A DNA stretch of 31,003 nt, taken from Gordoniibacillus chartarius. Its GTDB lineage: Bacteria > Bacillota > Bacilli > Paenibacillales > NBRC-103111. Positions 24,249-31,003 of this stretch are shown one piece after another. Below the pieces are notes generated by a model. It worked only from the letters and a program-made list of their open reading frames with translations. It was not told the origin of the DNA and did not search any database. The stretch is from contig NZ_JBHLWN010000091.1 of assembly GCF_042432825.1 (NCBI RefSeq), forward strand, positions 1 to 31,003, in the 5' to 3' direction. Each line of letters opens with the position of its first letter. Position 1 is the first letter of the stretch. A program made the position numbers and the translations under genes.

Positions 24249-24677
24249 TTAGCCGCCCAGCTCTTTGTCCATAAACGTCTTCAGCTCGCTTACCACATCC
24301 GGCAGCAGCGCCGGCAGACGCTTTGTCAGCTCATGCAGGCCGCCGAGCTCGAGCGATACGTAATCTTGAACGAGCGGACGGCGCAGCTTGACGAGCTCGA
24401 GCAGAAGCCCGGCCGTTTCCTGCTTGAAGGCTCCTTCTCCGCGAAGAATGTCGATAATGTCCTCATAAGAGCTCGCATCCCGCAAAATAAACGCGTCGAT
24501 CAGCAGCGAGCCGATATCCGTTACGCATTCGATCGCCAAATGCAGCGCCCGCTCCTGGGCCATGGCCAGGATAGCGTCGTCTTCCTTCCACTGCCGCGCA
24601 AGCTCGGCGCTGGCAGCCGCCAGCTTACCCATATAAGCGAATCTCGAATCGATCTGTTCCCGATTGATGAAATACAT
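24249..24677 (-). CDS. DUF86 (HepT-like/YutE-like) protein
   Basis: This is a 142-residue all-helical protein. It starts MYFINREQIDSRFAYMGKL, and has ALHLAIECVTDIGSLLIDAF and LRDASSYEDIIDIL, followed by a helix before RRPLVQDYVSLELGGLHELTKRL. The DUF86 fold is shared with HepT-type toxins, whose Rx4-6H motif in RNase members would lie near the C-terminus; here the region reads RRPLVQDY with no His, so ribonuclease activity is doubtful. No MntA-like nucleotidyltransferase partner is present, unlike a HepT/MntA module. ATG 24677 follows GGAG inside the end of the upstream small ORF, 4 nt away, so the two are coupled. Confidence 0.75.
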   Translation of the reverse strand: MYFINREQIDSRFAYMGKLAAASAELARQWKEDDAILAMAQERALHLAIECVTDIGSLLIDAFILRDASSYEDIIDILRGEGAFKQETAGLLLELVKLRRPLVQDYVSLELGGLHELTKRLPALLPDVVSELKTFMDKELGG

Positions 24678-24681
24678 ACCG

Positions 24682-24795
24682 TTATCTCCGTTTCCGTTTC
24701 TTCCACTTAGTCCAAACCAACATGCCAATAAAAGTCACAACGACAAGCACCAGCAATAAAAATACCTGCGAAATATATTCGTACTCCAGCTTCAT
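24682..24795 (-). CDS. 37-residue single-pass membrane peptide
   Basis: This short ORF has a good site (GGAG, 7 nt from the ATG). It has an acidic start (MKLEYEYISQ), one strongly hydrophobic helix (about 11-30: VFLLLVLVVVTFIGMLVW) and a very basic end (TKWKKRKRR), so the positive-inside rule places the C-terminus in the cytoplasm. Its stop region supplies the GGAG for the DUF86 gene 4 nt downstream. The function is unknown. Confidence 0.7.
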   Translation of the reverse strand: MKLEYEYISQVFLLLVLVVVTFIGMLVWTKWKKRKRR

Positions 24796-24849
24796 TCGTG
24801 CACTCCATTCCTAATGATCAGCATGAGTCCCGTATCCGGGGAACCTCGC

Positions 24850-25524
24850 TTAGACGGACATTCTCTTCCACCAGGCAAGCAAAGCCCAGCGCCGCTGCTG
24901 TTTGCGGCTGTAGCCGGGCAGCGAGCGGTACAGGTCGCCGACCTCCCGGTATGCCGCCTTCGCATCCTCTTTGCGTCCCATCGCCTCATACAGCCGGCCA
25001 AGCCGGTAATAAGCTTCGCAGGACGACGAATGCAGCTGGCGGAATTCTCCCAGCAGACGCACAGCCTCTTCCGGATCGGCGGCCGCGACCGCTTCCGCCA
25101 GTCGCAAGTAGGGCTCGCCGTAACGCACTCTCGGATTCAGCTCCAGCGCCTTCTCCATGAGCCTTCGTCCCTGCTCCAGCTCACCGAGCTTCAGCTTGCA
25201 CAGACCGAGCTCAAAATGAACGTCCGCGGACTGATCCATTATCGGCAGCACCTCGGTCAGCAGCCGCTCCGCTTCCGCATACCGCTTCTTCTCGATCCAT
25301 ATCCGGGCAAGCTCGATCTTCGAGGAGGTGTCGTGAGGACTTGCCCGCAGATGCCGGTGCAGCTGCTTCATCTTGCGGCCGAGACGCAGCGGCCTGGTCA
25401 AGCTCGGCGACAGACCGACAAAACGGCGGTCCAGAACATATACGATGACGAGCAGCACGAGCAGCGCAACGAACGGATTACCCAAGATGTACGTCAGAAA
25501 TACGAACAGCAATATTTTACTCAA
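24850..25524 (-). CDS. TPR-repeat membrane protein
   Basis: This is a 224-residue protein. One or two N-terminal helices (about 3-30) are followed by at least three to four TPR-like units: ELARIWIEKKRYAEAERLL, HFELGLCKLKLGELEQGRRLM, YLRLAEAVAAADPEEAVRLL and YYRLGRLYEAMGRKEDAKAAY. TPR arrays are protein-binding scaffolds. The start TTG 25524 is favoured because AGGAG lies 10 nt upstream; a TTG nine bases earlier has a site only 1 nt away. It is separated by 54 nt from the small membrane peptide gene behind it. No specific partner can be named. Confidence 0.8.
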   Translation of the reverse strand: MSKILLFVFLTYILGNPFVALLVLLVIVYVLDRRFVGLSPSLTRPLRLGRKMKQLHRHLRASPHDTSSKIELARIWIEKKRYAEAERLLTEVLPIMDQSADVHFELGLCKLKLGELEQGRRLMEKALELNPRVRYGEPYLRLAEAVAAADPEEAVRLLGEFRQLHSSSCEAYYRLGRLYEAMGRKEDAKAAYREVGDLYRSLPGYSRKQQRRWALLAWWKRMSV

Positions 25525-25607
25525 CGCATGCAAGCTCCTCTCCCGAAACTGCGTTCACACGTTCTCCTTATTTTACCTGATTGAATGGCCGAAAGTACAG
25601 AACCGCG

Positions 25608-25637
25608 TTAGACTTTCCGGCTTCCGCCCGGTATAAT
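25608..25637 (+). promoter_or_regulatory. Promoter of the 25673 membrane protein gene
   Basis: TTAGAC (25608-25613), an 18-bp spacer and TATAAT (25632-25637) lie 36 nt before the ATG. Confidence 0.6.
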
Positions 25638-25672
25638 CGAAGTAAATTGTACAAGATGGGGTCGTTCTAGCC

Positions 25673-25945
25673 ATGACGGACAGCAAGCGCAGCAAGTGGG
25701 AAAAAATGAAAGCTATGGGCCGCAACCGGTACGTGCTCGTGTACGGGCTTCTGTTGTGGGGCGTCGTACTAACGATTGTGACATCAGTTCTTCAAGTGCT
25801 CTTATCCATGAATGTACAGGATGCCGAACCGCTGACGGTTACGTTCATCGCCGCAAGGTTTACGGTATTCGCCGTTTTCGGATTTTTCATTGCCAGCGCC
25901 CGTTGGTTGAGTATGGAGCGAAAGTACGGAGATGTTCGGCAGTAA
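25673..25945 (+). CDS. Small two-helix membrane protein of unknown function
   Basis: This is a 90-residue protein with a basic start (MTDSKRSKWEKMKAMGRNR) and hydrophobic helices at about 20-45 and 57-77. No family is recognised. It starts behind a weak GGGG site but has a clear promoter upstream and a strong terminator downstream, so it is a monocistronic gene. Confidence 0.75.
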   Translation: MTDSKRSKWEKMKAMGRNRYVLVYGLLLWGVVLTIVTSVLQVLLSMNVQDAEPLTVTFIAARFTVFAVFGFFIASARWLSMERKYGDVRQ

Positions 25946-25974
25946 CCGACGGCTACGGCGCTTAGCGCCAGCTG

Positions 25975-26025
25975 AAAAAAGCGATCCACGAACCGCGTCG
26001 GCGCGGCGGGGATCGCTTTATTTTT
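25975..26025. terminator. Bidirectional intrinsic terminator between convergent genes
   Basis: GCGATCC (25981-25987) pairs with GGATCGC (26010-26016). Six A on the left (25975-25980) and TTTATTTTT on the right (26017-26025) supply T-tracts for both strands. Confidence 0.9.
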
Positions 26026-26035
26026 GCGGAATCGG

Positions 26036-26449
26036 CTAGTGGCGGGAGTGCTCCTTCAGCTCTCCCTCCGTCGTCAAGAAGGCAACCTCGTCAACGGTTG
26101 AATTGCGTCCGGGCTGCAAGTACGGCATGAGGGCATGCCGAACGTCCGGCTGAGCCAAGACCTCTTCGGTGAAATCCTCTCTGGAGCCGAGCCCAAGCTC
26201 GCCGCGTCCATTGTCGAACATCTCCGCCGTCAAATCCACGTAAGCCTTGTGAAGGTTATTCTCGAACCAGTCCAGCGCCACGCTCGTATCCAGGGCGTAG
26301 ACGGTTTCCAGCTCCGGCCTGCCGTCGTTCCACTTGAATACCGTGCGCAGCGGTTCTTCCCGGCCGGTCAGCCATACATCGATATCAACAAATTTCTCGT
26401 CGTTCCGCTCCTTCATGTCGATGAATTTCGCTTCGCGAATCGAGCTCAT
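26036..26449 (-). CDS. Conserved-looking hypothetical protein
   Basis: This is a 137-residue acidic soluble protein with alternating charged and hydrophobic stretches (KFVDIDVWLTGREEPLRTVFKW, YALDTSVALDWFENNLHKAYVDL). No family is recognised. ATG 26449 follows GGGAGGA at good spacing. It begins 17 nt after the SgrR-like gene's stop, so it is probably co-transcribed with it. Confidence 0.7.
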   Translation of the reverse strand: MSSIREAKFIDMKERNDEKFVDIDVWLTGREEPLRTVFKWNDGRPELETVYALDTSVALDWFENNLHKAYVDLTAEMFDNGRGELGLGSREDFTEEVLAQPDVRHALMPYLQPGRNSTVDEVAFLTTEGELKEHSRH

Positions 26450-26466
26450 GGCGATTCCTCCCAACG

Positions 26467-28359
26467 TCAGCTTGGTTGAGAGTATACCCTGTTCTCGTCA
26501 TCATTATGAACGGGATCGAGCGGTTCATCGGCTTGCTGGTCCGAGCGGGTGATAAACAATTTGCGAAAATCGACCCACCCGTGCGCATTGACCGTCACGC
26601 CTTTGACCGATTCATGAAACGCCGTCTGATGCGAATTGCGCAGCACGAACAGAAAGGCTCGCTCCTCCTTCAGACGTTCCTCGATACGGCGCAGCATCGC
26701 TTTGCGCTCGCCCTCGTCCGCCAGCGTCTGCAGCAGCCGGACGTCCGCTTCGACCGCACGACGCAGCTTCCGACCCATATGCGCGGCAACATAAGACGTC
26801 CGCTGCAGAAAAATGCCCAGCATCGTGAACGCCAACCCTTCCAGAACGACGCCGTAGTAGATCATATCCGCTTCCGCGATCCGCTGCGGCTTCTGCATCT
26901 CCTCCCGGCTGAGCGTATGCGTTTCCACCTTGATGCCCGCAAGCGCGCAGCGCTCGGCAATCCAGCCGATGTCGTCCGGATCTTTGCGGTATGAATACAG
27001 CCTGAGCGGCTCGCCTTCGTAACCGATTTCATCCAGCAGCGCTTTCGCTTTCTCCACATTCGTCTCGTAAGGCTTCGTAACCGTCGTATCGTCTTCATAA
27101 GTCAGGAAGCTGTACGCCGGACCGAGACGGTTCCCGCCCAGCTCCCGGACGAGTCCGTCCCTGTCGATGAGCAAATCGACCGCTTCGCGGAATTTGGCGT
27201 GACGCTGCGGTCCCGGTGCATCAAGATTGAACGTGAGGAGCGTGCAGCCGGGAACTTCATCTTCCCTCTGCTTCCAGCCGGGATCTTGCGATAACCGGTC
27301 CATCGGCTCGAAGAAGCCTTTGGCATCGCACACGCTCCGGACAATTACCGGATTTTTGCGCCAGGACGGCATCGCTTCCGGCAGCACCCACAGCTCCACC
27401 TGATCGAGATAAGGCCGCTCGCCGTAATACCCGTCAAATGCCCGCAAGCGGCATAAATATTCGTCATGGCATTCGATACGGAACGGTCCTGTGCCGATCG
27501 GCATGCGCGTGAACAGCCCTCCGTGCTCCCGGCATATTTCTTCGGGGACAATGGACGTGCAAGTCTCCGCCAAATGCTGCAGGAACAAATGGTTCGTGCC
27601 GTTCAGCTCGATGCGTACGGTCGTGCGATTCAGCACAACAATGTCCTTCACGCCGCTAAAGAGCCATATGTGGGTCGACTGGGCAGCCGGGCTCATCAAG
27701 CGCTGCAGCGTGAATTTCACGTCGTAAGCCGTCATTTCCCGGCCATGGTGGAAGAGCACATGCTTGCGCAAATAGAACGTCCATTCCGTTCTGTCCTCGT
27801 TCGCTTCCCAGTAATGGGCGAGCCGGGGCTCAATCGATCTCGTCCTCGTATTGAAGCTGACGAGCGTATCGAACACATGATCAATGACATGCGCATCGTT
27901 CGAAAAGAAGGCATGAATCGGATCGAGCGTCTGGATCGGCCGAAACACCGGAAACCGCAGCGAATCGAGGCGCCGCTCCTCCTTCTCCTCCGCTTTATAG
28001 CCAAAATAGCTGAACAGCCATTCCACGAACGATTCCTTCAGCGGATAGCGGTCGCCATAACGGTTGATAAGCTCCATCGCCGATTTGAAGTCGCCCTTTT
28101 GGGCAAGCTCCACGGCTTGCCGGGAAATTAACTCCGCCGCCGGCACAAGAAAGGTCATGCTGGAAGCGTTGCCGCGGCCGCGCCCCGGCTCCCAGACGAG
28201 CCAAGCGAGCTCGGACATTTTCTTCAGCAGCAGCTTGACGTTGCGGGTCGTGCAGAACAGGACGGCGGCCAGTTCTTCCAGCGTCACTCTCTGCGGCTCG
28301 CCTTCGGCGGCGTGTACGTACGCCGTGCGCAGCTGTAAGTAATAGTTCGTCAATTGCAC
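26467..28359 (-). CDS. SgrR-like regulator with fused solute-binding domain
   Basis: This is a 630-residue protein without a signal peptide. The N-terminal winged helix (about 1-115: VTLEELAAVLFCTTRNVKLLLKKMSELAWLVWEPGRGRG) matches the SgrR N-terminal DNA-binding domain. The remainder is a family 5 binding-protein fold (LDPIHAFFSNDAHVIDHVFDTLV, WTFYLRKHVLFHHGREMTAYDVKFTLQRLM, GTGPFRIE). SgrR-type proteins sense a small ligand in the cytoplasm and control transport or sugar-stress genes. The GTG start at 28359 follows AAGGAGG. Targets are not evident; no sugar transporter is adjacent. Confidence 0.87.
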   Translation of the reverse strand: MQLTNYYLQLRTAYVHAAEGEPQRVTLEELAAVLFCTTRNVKLLLKKMSELAWLVWEPGRGRGNASSMTFLVPAAELISRQAVELAQKGDFKSAMELINRYGDRYPLKESFVEWLFSYFGYKAEEKEERRLDSLRFPVFRPIQTLDPIHAFFSNDAHVIDHVFDTLVSFNTRTRSIEPRLAHYWEANEDRTEWTFYLRKHVLFHHGREMTAYDVKFTLQRLMSPAAQSTHIWLFSGVKDIVVLNRTTVRIELNGTNHLFLQHLAETCTSIVPEEICREHGGLFTRMPIGTGPFRIECHDEYLCRLRAFDGYYGERPYLDQVELWVLPEAMPSWRKNPVIVRSVCDAKGFFEPMDRLSQDPGWKQREDEVPGCTLLTFNLDAPGPQRHAKFREAVDLLIDRDGLVRELGGNRLGPAYSFLTYEDDTTVTKPYETNVEKAKALLDEIGYEGEPLRLYSYRKDPDDIGWIAERCALAGIKVETHTLSREEMQKPQRIAEADMIYYGVVLEGLAFTMLGIFLQRTSYVAAHMGRKLRRAVEADVRLLQTLADEGERKAMLRRIEERLKEERAFLFVLRNSHQTAFHESVKGVTVNAHGWVDFRKLFITRSDQQADEPLDPVHNDDENRVYSQPS

Positions 28360-28414
28360 GGGGCCAGCCCCTCCTTGTCCTCGTCAAATTGTATCGCATA
28401 AAAGGGGAAATTGT

Positions 28415-28459
28415 TATAAGCAATTATACACTTTTTGTTCCCCTTAAACCATCTATAAT
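28415..28459. promoter_or_regulatory. Divergent promoter region with inverted repeat
   Basis: Between the SgrR-like gene and the 28503 small ORF lies TATAA-GCAA-TTATA (28415-28428), an inverted repeat that could bind the regulator. TATAAT at 28454-28459 is the likely -10 for the plus-strand gene; its -35 is poor. TATAAT on the minus strand (overlapping 28424-28429) may serve the SgrR-like gene. Confidence 0.45.
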
Positions 28460-28502
28460 GAGATCAACAGAGAGAAAATTTTCCATCTTGGAGGGGAGCT
28501 AT

Positions 28503-28673
28503 ATGAACATGCTGGACTATTATCATATGGAGAAAATGTATGAGTTCGCCAAGAGAGAGCGTTCGAAAGCGGCGAATGAATTTTGGAAGAGAGCGGCGGC
28601 GGAAAAGCTGGAAGAAAACGGCGCTCAGACCGGAGCTATAGCAGCGGGAACAAAAGAAGTGAACGTCAAGTAG
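28503..28673 (+). CDS. Small hypothetical protein, 56 residues
   Basis: This is a short charged helical protein (MNMLDYYHMEKMYEFAKRER, then Ala/Glu-rich, then a flexible tail). ATG 28503 follows TTGGAGGGGA and is preferred over upstream starts. The last seven codons and the stop are part of a 21-bp terminator stem. The function is unknown. Confidence 0.65.
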   Translation: MNMLDYYHMEKMYEFAKRERSKAANEFWKRAAAEKLEENGAQTGAIAAGTKEVNVK

Positions 28674-28695
28674 AACTTGACGTTCACTTCTTTTG
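28651..28695. terminator. 21-bp perfect bidirectional terminator overlapping both gene ends
   Basis: Positions 28651-28671 pair perfectly with 28675-28695 around an AGA loop. The AAAAG/CTTTT ends supply T-tracts on both strands. The stem contains the TAG stop of the plus-strand ORF (28671-28673, partly in the loop) and the TGA stop of the minus-strand VanZ gene (28684-28686). Confidence 0.9.
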
Positions 28696-29208
28696 TGGCT
28701 CGCGCCGGCGAAGGCGGCCTCGGACCGCAAACTCGAGGAGAAGGGCCAAGCCGATACCTGCGGCATCAACGGCAACGTCGATCGCATGTCCCGTCCGGTT
28801 CGGAACGAACGATTGATGCCATTCGTCCGAGCCTGCATACAAGAGACTTATCGCTGCGGCGATAACGAAACGGTATCGTTGTATACCTGTTATGGAAGAA
28901 CTGTATAATACGCGCAGCCATAACCAGGCGAGCACTGCATATTCGGCCAAATGGCCGCCCTTGCGAACGAAAAACTCGGCCATGTCGTACGGCCTCTTAT
29001 ACGTAACCGGCTGTCCCCCGTAGGAGAACTCAATCTGCGGCAACCATCGCGACAGCATCGCCGATTCGATCATCGCCGCCAGCTGCGGCCTCATATCTTG
29101 CTCGCTGTACGTCTGCGAGGATTTGTAGTAGATGAACGCCATCCATAGCAGCGCAGCTGCAAGCCACAGGATGATGGCGATTTTGCGATGTCGTTGTCGG
29201 TCTGACAT
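28684..29208 (-). CDS. VanZ-family membrane protein
   Basis: This is a 174-residue protein with about four helices (10-26, 85-103, 110-125, 143-160) and the VanZ signature: KGGHLAEYAVLAWL followed by SDEWHQSFVPNRTGHAIDVAVDAAG. Some VanZ proteins confer low-level teicoplanin resistance, but most are of unknown role. ATG 29208 has GGAGGAAG upstream, in the end of the neighbouring gene 5 nt away. Its last codons lie in the shared terminator. Confidence 0.85.
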   Translation of the reverse strand: MSDRQRHRKIAIILWLAAALLWMAFIYYKSSQTYSEQDMRPQLAAMIESAMLSRWLPQIEFSYGGQPVTYKRPYDMAEFFVRKGGHLAEYAVLAWLWLRVLYSSSITGIQRYRFVIAAAISLLYAGSDEWHQSFVPNRTGHAIDVAVDAAGIGLALLLEFAVRGRLRRREPQKK

Positions 29209-29213
29209 GAAGT

Positions 29214-29528
29214 TCAGTCTTCCTCCGGCTCGTAACGATCTGTGATTGGCTTCTGCTTGCGCATACTGGCCAGCGCAAACAAATCGAAAGCGGCGACGTT
29301 TACGAAGGCGATTCCATAAAACGCATAGCCCAAATTACGCTGCAGCGTGTCTGGCGCCTGCCCTGACCACCATAGGGATGCACCGGCAAAAATGGCGGCG
29401 TTCAGCAGTGTCGACCATAAGAACGACCGCCCCAGCCGCTCCGTGCGGCGCATCATAACAATCCCCAACGCCATTGTGAGGATAAATCCGATTCCTACAA
29501 AGCTCCAATAAAGAATACTGCCTGACAC
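29214..29528 (-). CDS. Three-helix membrane protein of unknown function
   Basis: This is a 104-residue protein with hydrophobic helices at about 5-25, 36-52 and 68-88 and a charged C-terminal tail (KQKPITDRYEPEED). The GTG start follows GGAGTGA. It lies 5 nt before the VanZ-family gene and is probably co-transcribed with it. No family is recognised. Confidence 0.7.
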   Translation of the reverse strand: MSGSILYWSFVGIGFILTMALGIVMMRRTERLGRSFLWSTLLNAAIFAGASLWWSGQAPDTLQRNLGYAFYGIAFVNVAAFDLFALASMRKQKPITDRYEPEED

Positions 29529-29610
29529 GAATCTGTCACTCCGATCTGCTGCCTTTTCATTTTCTTAGGTTAGCATGATCGTCGGTGCGGCACAACTGCG
29601 GCAGCGGGGC

Positions 29611-29784
29611 CTATTCGAACGTTTTGCGAATTTTCGCCTGCACGTCGGCCGGATACCTATCCCATAGCAGATCCAGGTCGGACTCGAGCGTGTCGGTATT
29701 GACAAAATGCGCCAGTGCGGCACAGATACCGCCCATAAAGATGAGAAACGCACCAGTCAGAAGCACGAAAGCAGCCATAGCCAT
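29611..29784 (-). CDS. Small membrane protein, 57 residues
   Basis: One strong hydrophobic helix (about 3-25: MAAFVLLTGAFLIFMGGICA) precedes an acidic, amphipathic C-terminus. ATG 29784 is chosen because GGAAGGGG lies 9 nt before it; an upstream ATG has no site. It lies 82 nt before the next gene on the same strand. The function is unknown. Confidence 0.6.
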   Translation of the reverse strand: MAMAAFVLLTGAFLIFMGGICAALAHFVNTDTLESDLDLLWDRYPADVQAKIRKTFE

Positions 29785-30035
29785 CGTTGATTTCCCCTTC
29801 CACCGTGTTATGCGTTGCAATTTTGACATTTGTTTGAAGCTTATGCGGGTTAGCGGGCCGGCATGACTTTGGTGGAAGGATGAATGCGGAAATGGGGGTG
29901 CGGTGTTGTGGAGTGTAGCTATTAATCGTAAGAGGGCATAAGGAGCTCGAATATACAGCTGTGGCTGGCGGAAAAGATCTATGGAGTTTTGTGGAGAGAC
30001 AGCTTGCTTGCTGGATTATGTGCTGCGACCGATTG

Positions 30036-30082
30036 GATGTTGGTTGGCAGGTGGTGGGTGGCGGTTGGTGGCTGGCGGTTGG
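30036..30082. repeat. G/T-rich GGTGG/GGTTGG low-complexity tract
   Basis: About 47 bp consist almost entirely of GG pairs separated by T, C or A, with many GG-runs that could form two-layer G-quadruplexes on the plus strand. It sits in the 29785-30344 stretch, which otherwise holds only the promoter and leader hairpin of the 30345 gene. Confidence 0.5.
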
Positions 30083-30220
30083 CCAACTACAAAGCCGCGA
30101 CTTGCTCGCTGTTAGTTGTCGACTAAATAAATCCTGCAGACGGTATGCCGCCTGAGACATCCCTGCACAGTACTGCCTAACGTATATCGAGCCCTTTCGT
30201 GCCCTATTAATTAATCCGGC

Positions 30221-30249
30221 TTGCTGCCTCTCGGATGTTGGAATATAAT
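30221..30249 (+). promoter_or_regulatory. Promoter of the 30345 gene
   Basis: TTGCTG (30221-30226), a 17-bp spacer and TATAAT (30244-30249). Transcription would begin near 30256, just before a terminator-like hairpin, leaving a leader of about 90 nt. Confidence 0.65.
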
Positions 30250-30269
30250 GGGATATATAGGTCGTGAAG

Positions 30270-30325
30270 AACACGCCTCTCTTAACCTGCTTGATGCGGG
30301 TCAAAGGGAGGCGTGTTTCATTTTT
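30270..30325 (+). terminator. Terminator-like hairpin in the leader of the 30345 gene
   Basis: AACACGCCTC (30270-30279) pairs with GAGGCGTGTT (30308-30317), with an inner TTAACCTGC/GCGGGTCAA stem, then TCATTTTT. It lies between a good promoter and the gene's ribosome binding site, so it may act as an attenuator, although the T-tract is broken by CA. Confidence 0.6.
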
Positions 30326-30344
30326 AAGATGGAGGCACAAAAAC

Positions 30345-30977
30345 ATGGAACGAGAGTACCAACAGTGGCTCGACTTACATCGCAGAGCTCGAAAGGGTGA
30401 ACGCTTGCGCCGTTTAGAGGAAGGGCATAACCATGCGGAGCAGCTGCTGGTCCGGCAGGTATGGTGGCCGGCTGTTCAAAGCTTTGAGCACCTGCATCCC
30501 GAATACGAGGTGGTTGATTTTCGAAACGGCAGTCGGTTCCTGGACTTTGCTTACGTACGGCCGATGTTCAAGCTGGACATCGAGGTCGAAGGCTATGGCC
30601 CGCACGCAAGAGATATCAGTCGACGGCAATTTTCAGATCAAGCAATGCGTCATAATCATCTCACCATTGATGGCTGGCGGATCATCAGGTTTACCTATGA
30701 CGATATCACGGAGCGCCCCAGATTGTGCCAGCAGTTGTTGCAGCAGATGCTGTGGCGTTGGGTCGGTGAAGGCGAAAGTTTGGAGGAGGCTACGTTTATT
30801 GAACGTGAAGTGATTCGGTTCGCTATGCGCAGCAAGCTGCCGATCACGCCGAATGAAGTTTGCCGACACCTGGGGATGGAGGGCAAATACGTACGGAAGC
30901 TGCTGCAGGGACTTGTCCAAAAGCAGTGGATGCGGCCGGCTAGGGGTCTGTCAAGATCTTTGTGTAAACTCATTTAA
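30345..30977 (+). CDS. DUF559-like nuclease-fold protein with C-terminal winged helix, probably 3'-disrupted
   Basis: This is a 210-residue reading frame. Residues about 25-140 carry a PD-(D/E)xK-like pattern seen in DUF559/Vsr-type proteins: FLDFAYVRPMFKLDIEVEGYG, a polar stretch with DISRRQFSDQAMRHNHL, then DGWRIIRFTYDDI. Residues about 150-200 look like a winged helix (KLPITPNEVCRHLGMEGKYVRKLLQGL). ATG 30345 is set by GGAGG 9 nt upstream. The last eleven or so codons coincide with what looks like an IS terminus, so the native C-terminus may be lost. The biochemical role is not known. Confidence 0.65.
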   Translation: MEREYQQWLDLHRRARKGERLRRLEEGHNHAEQLLVRQVWWPAVQSFEHLHPEYEVVDFRNGSRFLDFAYVRPMFKLDIEVEGYGPHARDISRRQFSDQAMRHNHLTIDGWRIIRFTYDDITERPRLCQQLLQQMLWRWVGEGESLEEATFIEREVIRFAMRSKLPITPNEVCRHLGMEGKYVRKLLQGLVQKQWMRPARGLSRSLCKLI

Positions 30978-31003
30978 AAAAGCTTTCTCCCCGAGGGGAG
31001 AAA
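30944..31003. mobile_element. Possible left end of an IS256-like insertion sequence
   Basis: GGGTCTGTCAAGATCTTTG followed by TGTAAACTC resembles ends of IS256-family (mutator-type) elements, which carry a TGTGTAAA motif a few bases inside the tip. A perfect TTTCTCCCC/GGGGAGAAA hairpin (30984-31003) follows, as expected for a transcription block at an IS edge. The element would continue beyond the window; no transposase is visible. Confidence 0.4.

Noticed and set aside
24249..24795. Classical HepT/MntA toxin-antitoxin pair
   Set aside because: The neighbour is a membrane peptide, not a nucleotidyltransferase, and the expected catalytic Arg-His pattern was not found in the DUF86 protein.

Overview
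The window looks like a chromosomal segment of a Gram-positive, endospore-forming Bacillota of the Paenibacillus type. The support is strong AGGAGG-like ribosome binding sites, a ytxG/ytxH pair, a YesM/YesN-type two-component system, an SgrR-like regulator with a fused solute-binding domain, and agr-type peptide signalling. This placement comes from gene content and style only; no rRNA or marker gene is present. No tRNA, rRNA or CRISPR array was seen.

Region 1 (1-3764) is the most unusual part. A distinctly AT-rich block holds three tightly overlapping genes: a polytopic membrane protein resembling the sensor half of an AgrC-type receptor but ending before any kinase domain, an AgrB-type peptide protease, and a 39-residue AgrD-type precursor that is too short for ordinary ORF calling and has Ser instead of Cys in the presumed ring. 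Directly downstream, on the same strand and before the first terminator, is a protein fusing a LytTR (AgrA-type) DNA-binding domain to GGDEF and EAL domains. Read together, this suggests a peptide quorum-sensing locus whose output is wired to cyclic-di-GMP turnover with no histidine kinase visible in the locus.

Region 2 (3816-11600) carries a membrane-anchored phosphodiester glycosidase-family protein. It is followed on the minus strand by ytxG-ytxH, a ParB-like hypothetical protein, a gene-poor stretch of about 1 kb with inverted repeats and a frameshifted pseudogene, an alditol-oxidase-type flavoprotein, a small zinc-ribbon protein, and the selenium pair selD-mnmH (tRNA 2-selenouridine synthesis).

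Region 3 (11769-23052) is a carbohydrate- or peptide-uptake locus. On the minus strand, a membrane-anchored sugar-type binding protein, a YesM-type histidine kinase and a YesN-type AraC response regulator overlap one another. They are followed by a family 5 solute-binding lipoprotein, two Dpp/Opp-type permeases and two ATPases. Divergent from this, on the plus strand, is a KDPG/KHG aldolase, which hints at sugar-acid metabolism.

Region 4 (23053-31003) starts with a noncoding 25-bp tandem repeat. It continues with a SufR-like iron-sulfur regulator, a 37-residue membrane peptide next to a DUF86 protein, a TPR membrane protein, small membrane and hypothetical proteins, an SgrR-like regulator, a VanZ-family protein, and two further small membrane proteins. 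Last comes a DUF559-like nuclease-fold protein with its own promoter and a terminator-like hairpin in its leader. Its 3' end appears to run into the terminus of an IS256-like element at the window edge.
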